Assembly: GCA_016206825.1 (NCBI GenBank)
Contig: JACQQY010000113.1
Coordinates: forward strand, 1-35,860
Source of the DNA: Candidatus Omnitrophota bacterium
GTDB lineage: Bacteria; Omnitrophota; Gorgyraeia; 2-02-FULL-51-18
DNA: 35,860 bases
Direction of reading: 5' to 3'
Shown here: piece by piece, positions 11,501-23,500 of the stretch
How positions within the stretch are numbered: position 1 is the stretch's first letter
Layout: every line of letters begins with the position of its first letter
Position numbers and translations under genes: made by a program
The notes under the pieces: model-generated
What the model saw: the letters and a program-made list of their open reading frames with translations, nothing else
Database searches by the model: none
Told to the model about the DNA's origin: nothing

Positions 11501-14500
11501 AATTGTCATCTGTGGCGCCGCCTGCGATTTTTCCTATTGCCGCCATTTGGGTCAGTTTGGCTTCATCAACCTTTCCATCCTTGCCGAGAAGCTGTACGGA
11601 TTTCCCGTCCTTATCCCGTATCGGCACAAAGAAATCAAGCGGCTGGCCGCCGCTTCCGACAGCCTTCTGGGCCATAACCGAGATCGATTCGAGTTGCCGG
11701 TCCTTCATGACAAACTGAAGGATTGTCCCCTCGACAGTTTCAAACGAAGCGGTGAAGCTGGGAACGCTCAACATGGCCAGAAGGACGTCGCCAGGTTTGG
11801 AAACCTTGGAAGCGCGCAGGACGTCCGCAAAAACCGGAACGGAATTCTTCAAGGAATTGAGCGCCCCAATATCCAACCGTTCGCCCTCGCCGAACAACCT
11901 ATCCATCCCTCCGACAAGGCGCGCAAAAGTCATCGCATCGACTTCCTTGCCAAGCCCTAAAAGCTGGAAGGCTCCGTTCAGCTCTGCGCGGAAGTCCATG
12001 ACGGCCTTGGCATTACCAGGAACTGCCAACATGCCGTTTATCCTCGCAGAGAAGCTGTCCATTTTCGTGTGATCCAAGAGCAAATAACCGTTCGCATCTT
12101 TTACAAAATTGCCGGCCTTATCCCTCTTCAAAAACTCCGTCATGCCGCCGGTGGATACCAGAGAAACAAGCTGTGAAAGACCGACCCCCTGCGCGGACGG
12201 ATCAGCCGATTTCGCAAAATCATCGATGGCCTTCTGTAAACCATCCAGATCCCTATCCACTTTTACGTTGACAGGAACGGCGGAGACGACGCCTCCAAGA
12301 GTAAAGTCCGAGGCGGTCTTGCCGATGACAATCTCAATCCCGCCCCCCGTGGTCCGGTTCACGGTAAGGCCGCTTAAATCCTTCAAAGGCACAACAAGCT
12401 CAAAGAGTTTCGTAACGTTCTCGACGTTGTGATTCAAAATCCCCAGGTCCGCCAAATAGACGGCATCTGTCCCGGCCTTCTTCTCCGCCCGCCCCAGCTC
12501 TCCCTTCATCCCGGAGGCAAACGCCGCCGCTTCTTTCAAATATTCCTTCGCCCTCCCAAGGTCCTTCGCCTCAAGCGCGCTGACGGCCTGGTCATACAAA
12601 TAATTCACTGTGCCCCCGGTTCTCTTCTGCTGTTCGACGATGAGCACCGCCTCCGCCGAGAAACCGCGGACGTCAAATTTGCCGCCGACCCACTGACCCT
12701 CCCTGCCCCACAGCTTCGTGAAGGAACCGGCGCCCTCAAGCTTCGCTGTCCCGCTCGCATCGACCATCAGAAACTTAACGGTAACGCCATCCAACGTTCG
12801 CCCTTCTCCCAAGGCCTGCGAATATCTTTCAAATAAACTCTGCTTAAGATCGCCGCGAACGCTGAGTTCAATAAACTCCTTAGTGCCTCGATCGATCAAA
12901 GCCACGTGGGGTTCTTGCAATCCATCCACATACACCACATCCCATTGGAGCCCAAAGCTGCCCGCGATTCTCGCCGCCAAGGCATGGGTGCCAACACAAT
13001 TCAAGCCTTCCGATTCCCTGTCCAAACCGCCGGGCTTCAACGCAATATTTTGCAGGATGAGAGTCTTGATGAAATTACCCATTTCCGCTTTGCCAATGTC
13101 GGTTCGAAGACGGGCGACGTCTGTATCCTTGCTTTCATCAATCCTTTTGGCAAGAGCCTGCCACGGATCAGCGCTCTTTATCTCCGTATCCGTCATGGAA
13201 AGGATCGCCTTTTGGATGGAGGGCGGGACCCCGTCTGGAGTCTTACCGTCTTTTAGTTGAGCGTGGAGAGCCGCCAATACTTCATTCATGGTGCTCCCAA
13301 GCTTTGCAAGCTCGGACGGCAAAGACCTAAGACCAAAAGGAACGGCGGCTGAAAGAATGCGCCCTTCGGCGTCAAACCTAAAGGTTCCCCGCGTCTCGGC
13401 AATGGTCCCGCTCACGGCGATGTGATCAACGGCAATTCCTAAGGTTTTCGCCATATCGAGGATGGCGGTTTGTGCCGCATTGGCATCCGGGAAGTCCTTG
13501 GCAACTTCCACGTCCGTCAACCGCCCTTGAGGATCAAAAGCGAAAACAGCCCTCGTTTCCGGACCAAAGGTGCCTTCCACAACGACGGGGCCGTTGGCGT
13601 CCTTTCTGCTCACGAACGCCAAGAAAAGCTGGGTCGCATCCACCATCACCTGTTTATCCAAAGGCATGCCCTGATTGGAAGTTCCGAGCGCCTTGAATAA
13701 ATTCTCAAAAGATCCCGATGAAGCCGCCTCACCCATGCCAAGATAAATCGCTCCTCTTGCGCTGGAATCCTTGGCGCCCAGTAAAATGCTGAAAAGCTCC
13801 GTCGCGCCGATCTGAACCTTTTGACCAAGACGGGCGTTAACGGCGCCTATCTTGCTTAAGGCGCCGATAAAGCTCTTATCTTCGCCCAAGGTGATTTGAT
13901 CAATTTTGCCGTAAATCTCTAACCTTGCCGAGGCATCCTTGGCGCCGAGGAGCTTAATAAAGAGTTCCGTGCCGCCTAACTCAACTTGGTCCGTGCGGCC
14001 TGCAGCTTTCAACGCATTATTGAGAGATTCAATCCGTTCCAAACTATGACCGAATCGCATAGACTCTGTCTTGATCTCCCCAATCTTGGAGTAAATCTCT
14101 TTCCTTTCACCGGCATTTTTCATCCCAAGCAGAATAGTCAACAGTTCTGTTGCGCCGATCTTGATCTGGCCGTGAGTTGCTTGAATGTCACGGAGAGAAG
14201 AAGCAAATTGAGAGCTTTCGGTGGTGGTAATCTCGGTGAGCCTTGTATAGATATCTCTTCGCGCATCGCCATCCTTAGCGCCTAAGAGGAAGATAAAGAA
14301 TTCCGTGGCCCCAATCTTGATAGTGTCTTTGATGCCCGCTTTGGCGATAAGAACGTTGAGAGTTTGGATATCTTCGAACGCAGTCACAAAATTCTGTTCT
14401 TTGAATAAAACTTCCCCAAACGCAATTTGTGAGATCCTGCCGTAGAGTTCTTGCCTTGCATCACCATTCTTCATGCCTAAAAGGGCGGTGAAGAGCTCCG

Positions 14501-17500
14501 TCGCTCCAAATTTGACTTGGTCCTTGATGCCGGCGTTGGCAAGCTGAGAATTCAAGGTTTGGATGTGGCTTGAAGAATCGACTATTTGATTCTTCTCAGT
14601 GGTCGTAATCCACCTAATATTGGTGTACACAGTCCCCCTTACACCAGCATCTTTCGCGCCTAATAAGAGGATGAACAATCCGGTGGCATCCATTTGGACC
14701 TGATCCTTGATACCTGCCTTGACAAGGTCAGCGTTGAGGTCTTGGATGCCGCGCAAGGAAGCTTCGAACTCGTTCTTTTCGTTTGTGGTAATCTCGCTAA
14801 TCTTCTGGTAGAGAGCCTGTCTTGCCTCACCGCCTTCCGCTCGGATGAGAAGACCCAGTAGTTCCGCTTCTCCCATTTTCACTTTATCCTCAATGCCAGC
14901 GGCCGTAAGCCTGCCGTTCAATTGGCCGATGCCAGCCAAAGCCTTGTCGACTTGTTGGCTTTCATTCGTGAGGGCTTGGACAAGCGCCTGGAGCTTGCTC
15001 GTCTCAAAACTTCCCATGATCCTTCCGGTGGCCGTCTCCATCACCACCGTAAACTCCGTCGCGCTGACAGGGACGTTGAAGATGACGCTCGCCAGGCTTC
15101 GCAGGAACGCCTGCTGGGCGGGGTCGGTCGTGGTTCCATAATTTACGCGCATGGCCTGCGAAACAAACCCTTCTCTCACAAACTTCTCTTCCCCACCCGC
15201 CTCGTCGAGGCTCACCACGAGAGCCTGTTGGGCGTTGGCCGCCGCGCCAAAGACGCCCTGCTTGGTCACAAGGATTTGTTGGCCTTCCCTAAGGATACGG
15301 CCTTCTTGAGGGAGGACGTTCAGGAGCTCCTTCGTGACTCCCATGGCCACTCCCATTTTCACGCCTTCCTCATTTTGGATGATTTGAATAGTGTCTGCCA
15401 GCAAACTTGGAGGAACGGGAAGCTCTACTCCCATGAGGTTGACGATAAAGCCCTTGAAGAAGGCCGCGGCTTCGGCGGTTACTCCTTTAAACTGGAACCG
15501 CAGGCCTTGCGCCGTTCCCAATTCGCCGCCGGCGAGCGTAAAGCGCTCTCGTCCGCCGCTGAAAAGTCCACTGCCCAGAGCCGCCGGAGGCGCGCCGCCC
15601 AGCCCGCCCTGCAGGCGATAAAGCTCGACTCCCTGTTCTCCGGCTTTCACGAAAATTTCCTGGCCTTCCGCGAGACCCGTTTGCTTCGCCAAGCGGTTAT
15701 CGATGCTGAACGTGAAACCGACCTGCTCGCCGAACCGGTTCAAGCCCTGCTGGAATTTACCCGACAAAATGGCCAAGGCCGAGAGACCCGTGAAGGAGCC
15801 CACGAGACCGGCGACGGCGAGCTTCGTGCTCTCATCGAGATCCGCGGCAAACTCCACCAGATAATTCCTGGCCAGATCCACTCCGAGATTCTTTACAGCC
15901 TCATTCTTAATGGCTTCCACGCCTTGGTCTTTGATGGCAAGAAGGCGGTTATTCTGCGCATCGAAGGCTTGGATGAGTCCCCCCTCCTGCTGAATGAAGA
16001 TTTCCTCTCCGGCTTTCACGTTACCGGCCTTTACCAAAAACCCAATCTGCCCTCCGGCCTGATTCGTAACCACTCCAAAGCCGATGGGCGCCGCAAACAA
16101 TCTCTGCGCGAGGAGCTTATAAGAAGCTTCCTGCTCCGGCGTCACCCCTTTTTGGAAAATCCGAAGCTGAGCTTCGCTCACGGTTCCTTTCACCCCTGCT
16201 CTTTCAAAAGCCCGCCGAACCTCTTGGATTTCAAAAAGCGCTTTGCCTCCCTCACTGAGCACTCTTTGCCTTTCCACGTCCACGAGAACAATCTGGCCCT
16301 TGTAGGCCCCCGTCGTGAAGCGCTCAACCTCCCCTTTTAGGTTGGTGAAGGCCGTCAGATTGGAAAGAATCTGCCCTTGGGCGTTGTAAGCCCGCAAAGT
16401 GGAGCTAAGGCCGGATAAGCTCCTCAAAACGTTCAAGGTGGCCGCATCCAGTCCGCTCTTCTCCCCTTCCTTGGTAACCGCGGCGACGACACCGCGAAGC
16501 ACGGCGATTCCCTGCGCGTTTCCTTTCACTTTTTCCTCATGAAACTCCGGAGCAATCAGCGGGGTGCCCTTGGCGTTCTCAATCTCCCCGGTTCGATCAT
16601 TGCGGAAGAAAGCCTGTCCCGAAACGAGAAGAAGAGACTGAATGCCAGGCTGAAGGCTGATCGCCACGGGCTGAAGTTGATTCGCCGTTGCAAACGAACC
16701 CAAAAGACCGGACAACTTCTCACGATCCAGCACGCTCTCCAAGCTCCCGCGCAAGGACAATTGACCATTAATCCTAAGCGAAAAACCGCCGCCCTCCCCA
16801 AGGAGAAAAAGCGCTTCAGAACCCTTCGCGGTACGAAAAGCCCTGCCGAGAATCTGCTCACCCTGAACCGCGCCCGTCTTATCCGTCACCACGCGGCCGC
16901 CTTGATCTACCCTGCCGCCCACAAGCTCAACGTCGAAGACATCCCTGCCTTCTTTGTCCGTTGTCGGAAAATGCCGCAGGCCCACGACCAGTTTTCCCAT
17001 AAACTCAAAGGCCACCCGTATCTGCCGCCCGGCCCGCAATTTTACCTCTATCGTTTCTCCTCCTCTGCTTTTCAACTCCGCATCCAAGACTTGAGACGTC
17101 AACCTATACCGGTCTTCTTTTTTCTCCACAAGGGTACGGCGGCGGCTCGTCGTACGCCCTTCTTTATCTTGAGTAAGCTCAAGCAGAGCAAAACCTTCCT
17201 TCGACCTGAAACCTAAAATCGCGGTCCCCGCTTCGGGGGCTTCCCTCCCCTGCCTTAGAGCTTCTTTCACCTCTTTATCGCTGACGACATGAACGGAAAA
17301 TTCGACGATCTCCCCCTTTAACCCTTCCACCGCCTTCAGCCCCTCCGTCTCCGCGATGATCCGCTTGGCGATGTCGGAGAACTGGACGGCCTTCGCCAAG
17401 AAGAGGGCCCTGCCAAGATCCTTGGTTCCCATCAAGCCTTCGATGAAACTCTTCGAAGCCCTGAAGCTCTTGGACGTGACAAGGCTGTAATTGTCCTGGA

Positions 17501-20500
17501 GCCACTTCCATTGCTTGCCGATACTTTGGGATTTGCTCTCCAAGTCTTCCATGGTGATATCGAAGGTTTCTTGATAAGTCTGCTCAGCGGCGCCCCTCTT
17601 TTTGGCATCCTGGTTCTCGAGGCTTCCCACCATGAGCTTTTCGATTTCCTCCACTATTTTCTTCATCGTATCGGAGTAAGTATCAGGACCTATCAAATCC
17701 TTCGGAGAAATGCTGCTATCTCCAATTTGGATAGGACCTGCGACGGAAGGATCACTGCCGGAAAGAATCTTCGTGAGCCTCGCGCCCTCATCCGCCGTTT
17801 GGGCCACCGGCCGAATGAGATCATAAAAGATGCCTTTTTGGAGCGGTTTGGGTTGGCGCTTAGGCGCGGCCGCCGCTCGAACGGTAGCGTCAAACCTTTT
17901 GGTTGTGAGCTTTCGGATGACGTTGCCCTGGCGGTCCTTGAAGGTCGTGGTCGTTTCAAGAACGCCTCCTTTCATGGGATCTTTCGGATCCACGAGGCTC
18001 GTTTTTTGCTCTATTTCCTCCTGCCCGCCCGACAGGAAAAGGGCGGCGCGTTCGGCGACAATATGCTTTTCGACAATGGCGTTATCCTTGGCTTGCTCAA
18101 GCCGCTTGAGAAGGGCTTCGTGGGTTTTCTCTATTTCTTCCTTTTGCCTTTTGGAGTTGTCTTCGACCGCTTTTCTCTGTTCGGCCAGCCTCGCCAAAGA
18201 GGCTCTTGCGCTCCCGGTGCCCTGGCCATAGGCCTCGTTCAGCACCTCCTTTGCACGATTGACGATCGTCTTGAGCGCCGGAACAAGACCCGTCGTATCC
18301 ACGGCGTTGGCTGCTTTCCAAAGATTCTCAAGCTGCTCCAGACCTTTTTCCAACACAGTAATCAGAACGGTGTTAAATTTCTTGACCCCCTGAAGGTCGA
18401 TGAGCTCCGTCACAACCGACGCCAGTTCCCATCCCCACTGGTATTGCTTCATCACGGCTTCGTACGAGCGGAAGAAGGTCCGCAGCATGGGAACAAGCTG
18501 CTGCGCGAGCAGACCGCGCACAATCTCCGCTTCCTGCCCATTAAGATCTTGAAGCGCCTTGCCTTTTGCCTCTTCCGTCTCGGAGAGCATCTTGTCTTTC
18601 AACTGGTCAAGCTCCTGCTTGCGCCGCTCGAACCTTTTCTCCTCCGCTTCCACCAAACCATTCAAAATCTGCGCAATCGTCTCCGGAAGAGCCCCCAGCA
18701 CGGGGTCATAAAACTCCTCAAGCCGCCTGAACAACTTGAGGTTCAATTGAGCATACCGATCGCCTATTTCTCCTTTGGCTCTTAACTCCTCAATCGTCAC
18801 CTGATCCTGGGCGGAAACTTTCGCGTACGTCGCCGAAGGATCGGTTGCCGTCCTATGAAGAATCCGATTTGAAGTGCCCAGCCCAAGCGGATCGCTGGAC
18901 AAAAGGTCAAAAAGGGCTTTCTCCTTTTCATCCTCCGAATTGTACACGACGACGTTGAAGCCTTTATTCTTGGAATAAAAATCGAGCCAGTACGCCGAAT
19001 TGGGGTATTGGGGCAGTTTGGCGTTAGGATCCTGATCGGTGTAACTGCCAATAAACGGTTTGGCGGTTCCCAGCAACCCACCGATATAGGACTTATAGGC
19101 CTGTGTGGAGTTCCAGGAGCTCCAATAAGGAGTTCCTGAAGAAGAATTCAGGTAAACGACCCCCGGGAAATCAGACCCCTTGTATCCATTTAAAGACGCT
19201 CCAAATTCTCCTCTGAGCGAGGCATCTGCAGTTTCACCCCACTTTATGCCCGTTCCTCCTCCCACGTCGCTGTAGGCTTTCCAGCTAAGAGACAATATTT
19301 TCCCATCGCCAAGATCCTCCGTGGAACCCTGCCGCGGCTGGCCGGTGTAATAAGGGGCGTAGGTGTTTACAAAGTCCTCTTGCGCCGATGTCATGTATTC
19401 ATAAAAAGTACTCGTCACCCATAAGGGGAAAATCGGCGCTTGCCAATCCGCAATCCCACCGGGGTACCCGCCATACGCCGGAACAGTGGGGTAGTAATCG
19501 ACCGTATCGATTAACCGATTCATAACGTATTGATTTCCGGCTACGTACTGCTCGACGATGCCGGACAATGCTTGGGGAAGTCCGGAGTCGTAAGAGGGGT
19601 ACGTGGCGCCCGTGATGGCGCCCGGCGAAAAAACGAGCCCTAACGTTTTAGTTCCCAAATCGCCGATATCCCCTCCAAAGGAAGGATTAAGAGCCCCGTG
19701 GTAGATGCCTCCGCCCGGACGGTGCTGATCGTCCCCCGTCCACGAAGAAGGCTCATCGAAGAGATAATCAAGAATATGACTTTGATAAGACTCCTTATCG
19801 ACCCGGCCCAGGTAATCAGGTGGGCCAAGCTTATTCACAAACGGCATGTTGTCGGGATCAAGGGTCTTTAATACTTCATCGATCGAAAAGGATAAGAATG
19901 CCCGATCCAAATCCCGGCCCAGCCAATCCGGCATCTCCTTGAAATCCGTTTTACTGCCGGTGCCTTCTTCGGTTAAAAGCCCTGCCGAACCAAGAGACCC
20001 GTCTCCTACTTTCTTCTCTGCCTCGAGACGCTCCTTCACTTCCGCCGCGTTTTTGGCCACTTCATACACCGTTTTCGACATCTCTTCTCCCAGCTCTTCA
20101 AGGCCCTCCCGCGTATCCTTTTGAATCTCATAGCTCTTTGAAAGCTCACCGGAGGAAGCGTCAACGATGCCTTTATAAGCCTCCGCGATAGTCTGGAAAA
20201 CCTCCGAAACGTCCGGCAATCCCTGCGCGATGGCCTCGACGTACTTCTTGACAGGTTCAACGTCGAAGTTAAGCTTGTACTTCACGGTAAGGGTTCCATC
20301 CGCTGACTCCGAGCTGACGGTCGCCTTTGCCCAATCCACAAGGGCAGCATCCTCGAACGTGCTTTCGGCCGCTTTAAATTGTTGAAACCTCTCTTTGATT
20401 GTGCCCACGGCCTCGGACCATTTCCTTCTGATCTCGCTCATTTGCTCGGTTATTTTCTCCTTCACGCTCCGTAAGGAGAGAAGGGTGTAAGCCACCGTGG

Positions 20501-23500
20501 CTCTTACGGATTCCCGCAACGCTTCAAGAAATCCTTTCGGACCTAAAAACTTATCCAGTTCTTTGATGGACCGATCCAAGGAAGCTTTGACGGCTGTTGA
20601 GACGTCCTCCGGCAAAAGATCCACAAAACCCGCGCCCAAAACTTCCTGCAGGTTCTCCTTGGCCGACCGGGCTCTCTCAAGCTGGCGGTCCACCTCTTCA
20701 TCCCACCACGAACGAGTAACCGCTCCCGGCACAAAAACATCATCCTCGCTGTAGCCGCCCTGCGCCCGTTGCCACCACGGGTCGTTTTCAAAACCTGCCC
20801 CGCCAAAGAAAGAATCCATGTAGTACCGGTTCGTGAGGTAAGGGGAAGATCTGGGGCCCTCCTCACGGCTTTGCTTAATGGGGCCTTCAAATCCCTCTAT
20901 TTTGCCAATCCCCTCCACCACGAGATCCTCCGGACCGATAAAAAGGCCGCGCAACGCCTCGTCCCGCCCTTCCATCTCTTTCTCCAATTTTGTCTGCGCT
21001 CTTTGAAGGTTCTTTAGACTGTCAGACTCCGTGTCGTCCACGGCGTCCAAAATATTCAACCATAAATCATCCCAATTCCCATTGTAGCTGTCACTGTAGG
21101 CGTGGCGGGCGGCTTTCCAATGCCTGCGGTAACTTCCTCCCAGATTTGTCAGGAAATCAGTCCCCGTAAGGTTGTAACCGATGCCAGCAGCCCTGGCGAC
21201 CATCTCATCGATCTTGGGTTGGAGATAACCTGCGCCTGCGGAACTCGTGCCGGAGGAATCCGTGATGGAACCGAAAGCTTGAAACACAAAGGTATCGTTC
21301 CACCTGCCCTTAAACGCATCCAGCATGGCACCGCTCTTATTCTTGAAATTTTCAAGAGCCGCGTTGGCCGTCTTGAAAAGCTCTCCCTTTTGGAGTTGGC
21401 TTGCCATCGCGGTCACGTAGCTCTTGCTGAGCTCTTTAAACTGCGTCCAAGAATCCGCCAGGTTTTTGCCGCTTGCTTCGTTAAATTTCCTCAGCTCGTT
21501 CTTGAAGCCGTCCTTGAAGTTGTTCAGAAGGGCCCACTTTCCATCCACGGCCAGTTTCTTCACGTAGAAGTAATCGTTCAAAGCGGCGTTCATTTCCCGC
21601 AAAGCGCTTTGGATGCCGCCCTGCCAGACGGGGTATTTCTTGTCCAGCTTGAGATTGAGCGCATTGATGAAGTCGGAAAGCTCAGTCCCGCGGATCTGCC
21701 GGAGAAGGCCGTTATCGAGAATAAAACCGTAACGCGCCTCCCAGAAGGATGCAATCTTTCCGGAAGGATCGTACTCGATAACCGCCGTCGCGTCGGCCGA
21801 GCTTTCCAAATCCACGCCGACGGCATACTTGGCGAGAAGCTCCCTGCTCTCCTTGGTGTAAACCGTCACGCGGATACTCCCATCTTCCAAATATTCGATT
21901 TTCTTATCGAAATTCTCGAAGGATCCCTTCCCGCCTCCCCCGCCCCCTCCTTCTAGATTCTCAATGGCATACAAGAGCCGACCCGTCGTGTCACCCAACA
22001 CCTTCGGATTCCGGCCGTAAAACGTTCTTCTCGTCCACTCTCCAACCTCATTCACCGTCTCGGCCATCATCGTGATCTCTTCCTGCTTCACCGTAGAAGG
22101 ATCACGCCCCGTCCAACGGACTCTCTTCCCGGTGGCCGGGTCCGTCGTAAACCCGTATTTCTCCGCCTCTCCGCTTGAAATAAAGGCATGGAACCACCTG
22201 CCGCCGGAGCCGAGAACCGCTTTGGCCTGATCAACCGTAAGCTCGGCGCCGGTTACGGGCTTTGAAGCCGCCAAAATGTTCCCATCCCAAATCCCGGTGA
22301 AATAGCTTCTCGTGCTCGTCTTCAACTGCCCTTCTTCCAGGAGAGTGACGACATCGTCATCGCTTATCTCCTTCACCACGACATAGTGGTCCGGCCCGAT
22401 GTGAGCGATGACGGGATTGCCGGCCTGGACGAACCGCTTCAGCTCATCAAAATCCACCCGATAGCCAAAGAAGCTCTTCTGAGTTTCAGCCTCCGCCGCT
22501 TCTTTCATCGCCTGAAGCGAAATAGTAAGATCCCCTGTCGTCGTCTCCGAGATAACCCCGCTTTGAATGTCTTTGGTGATTGCCTGAACGGCCGTCGACA
22601 CCAGGTTCGGAATCAAGCCGTTTGCGCCGTTGATCAAAAGGGATAAGGCGCCAAAGGCGCTGGCGCCGAAGTGCTTCGATTGATTTTTAAGCCAGGTGAG
22701 AATGCCCTGAACCATGCTCTCGGTAAGAGCCCCTCCGCTCAACCACGTCTGGTACTGCGTAACGTAATCGGCGCCGAAGTATTGTGAATACTCATCGGGA
22801 TTGTTGATAAAAAGCGTGATGTAGTACACGAAGGAGCCTTCCCCCTCGGTTTGAGGGGTCGCCTCGCCTTTCAAAAGCCTTTTGCCTTGCTCCGGATCGA
22901 CCTGAAAGTAATACAGGTATTCCCTAACCCAATTCGGAGCGGGCGCCGGCTGACCAAACGGAAGACCGATCCGTTCGGTAAGCCACTTCTCCACCCCGCT
23001 GATAATCGCCTCCCTCGTCGCCGCATCGAGCGTCTGTTCCCCGCCAAAGACAAGACTGCCTGAAAGGGCTATATCCTTTCCTTCGGGAATCCTGGCAATG
23101 AAGTGGAGACTCGGATCGTCCACAATTTCCTGGGCAAGATCTCCTAAAGTAAGAGACTTCGGATCGAGCGGATCTGTTTCCTTCATCAAGCGCGTCGTCT
23201 CGCCCAAAAGAACCTTCACTCCGCCGACGGTGACAAAAGGCGCCGCCGAACCGAAGAAATCAATGGGTTTGGTTTCGGGAATCACACGAGCGCTTACCAC
23301 CACTTGACTGGCCACCCACCTTCCTTCAACCTTCTCAGCCGTGATATCCACCAACACCAGCGGCTTTTTCTCCGTAAGGGTGATTCTCGTGGCAACGCCG
23401 TTCTCCGCCGTGACCTTGGCATAGATTTCATTTCCCAGAAGGGCGCTGTCTTCAAAAAAGCGGGCAAAACCCTCTTGGCTGACCGCCGAACCGTCCAGAC

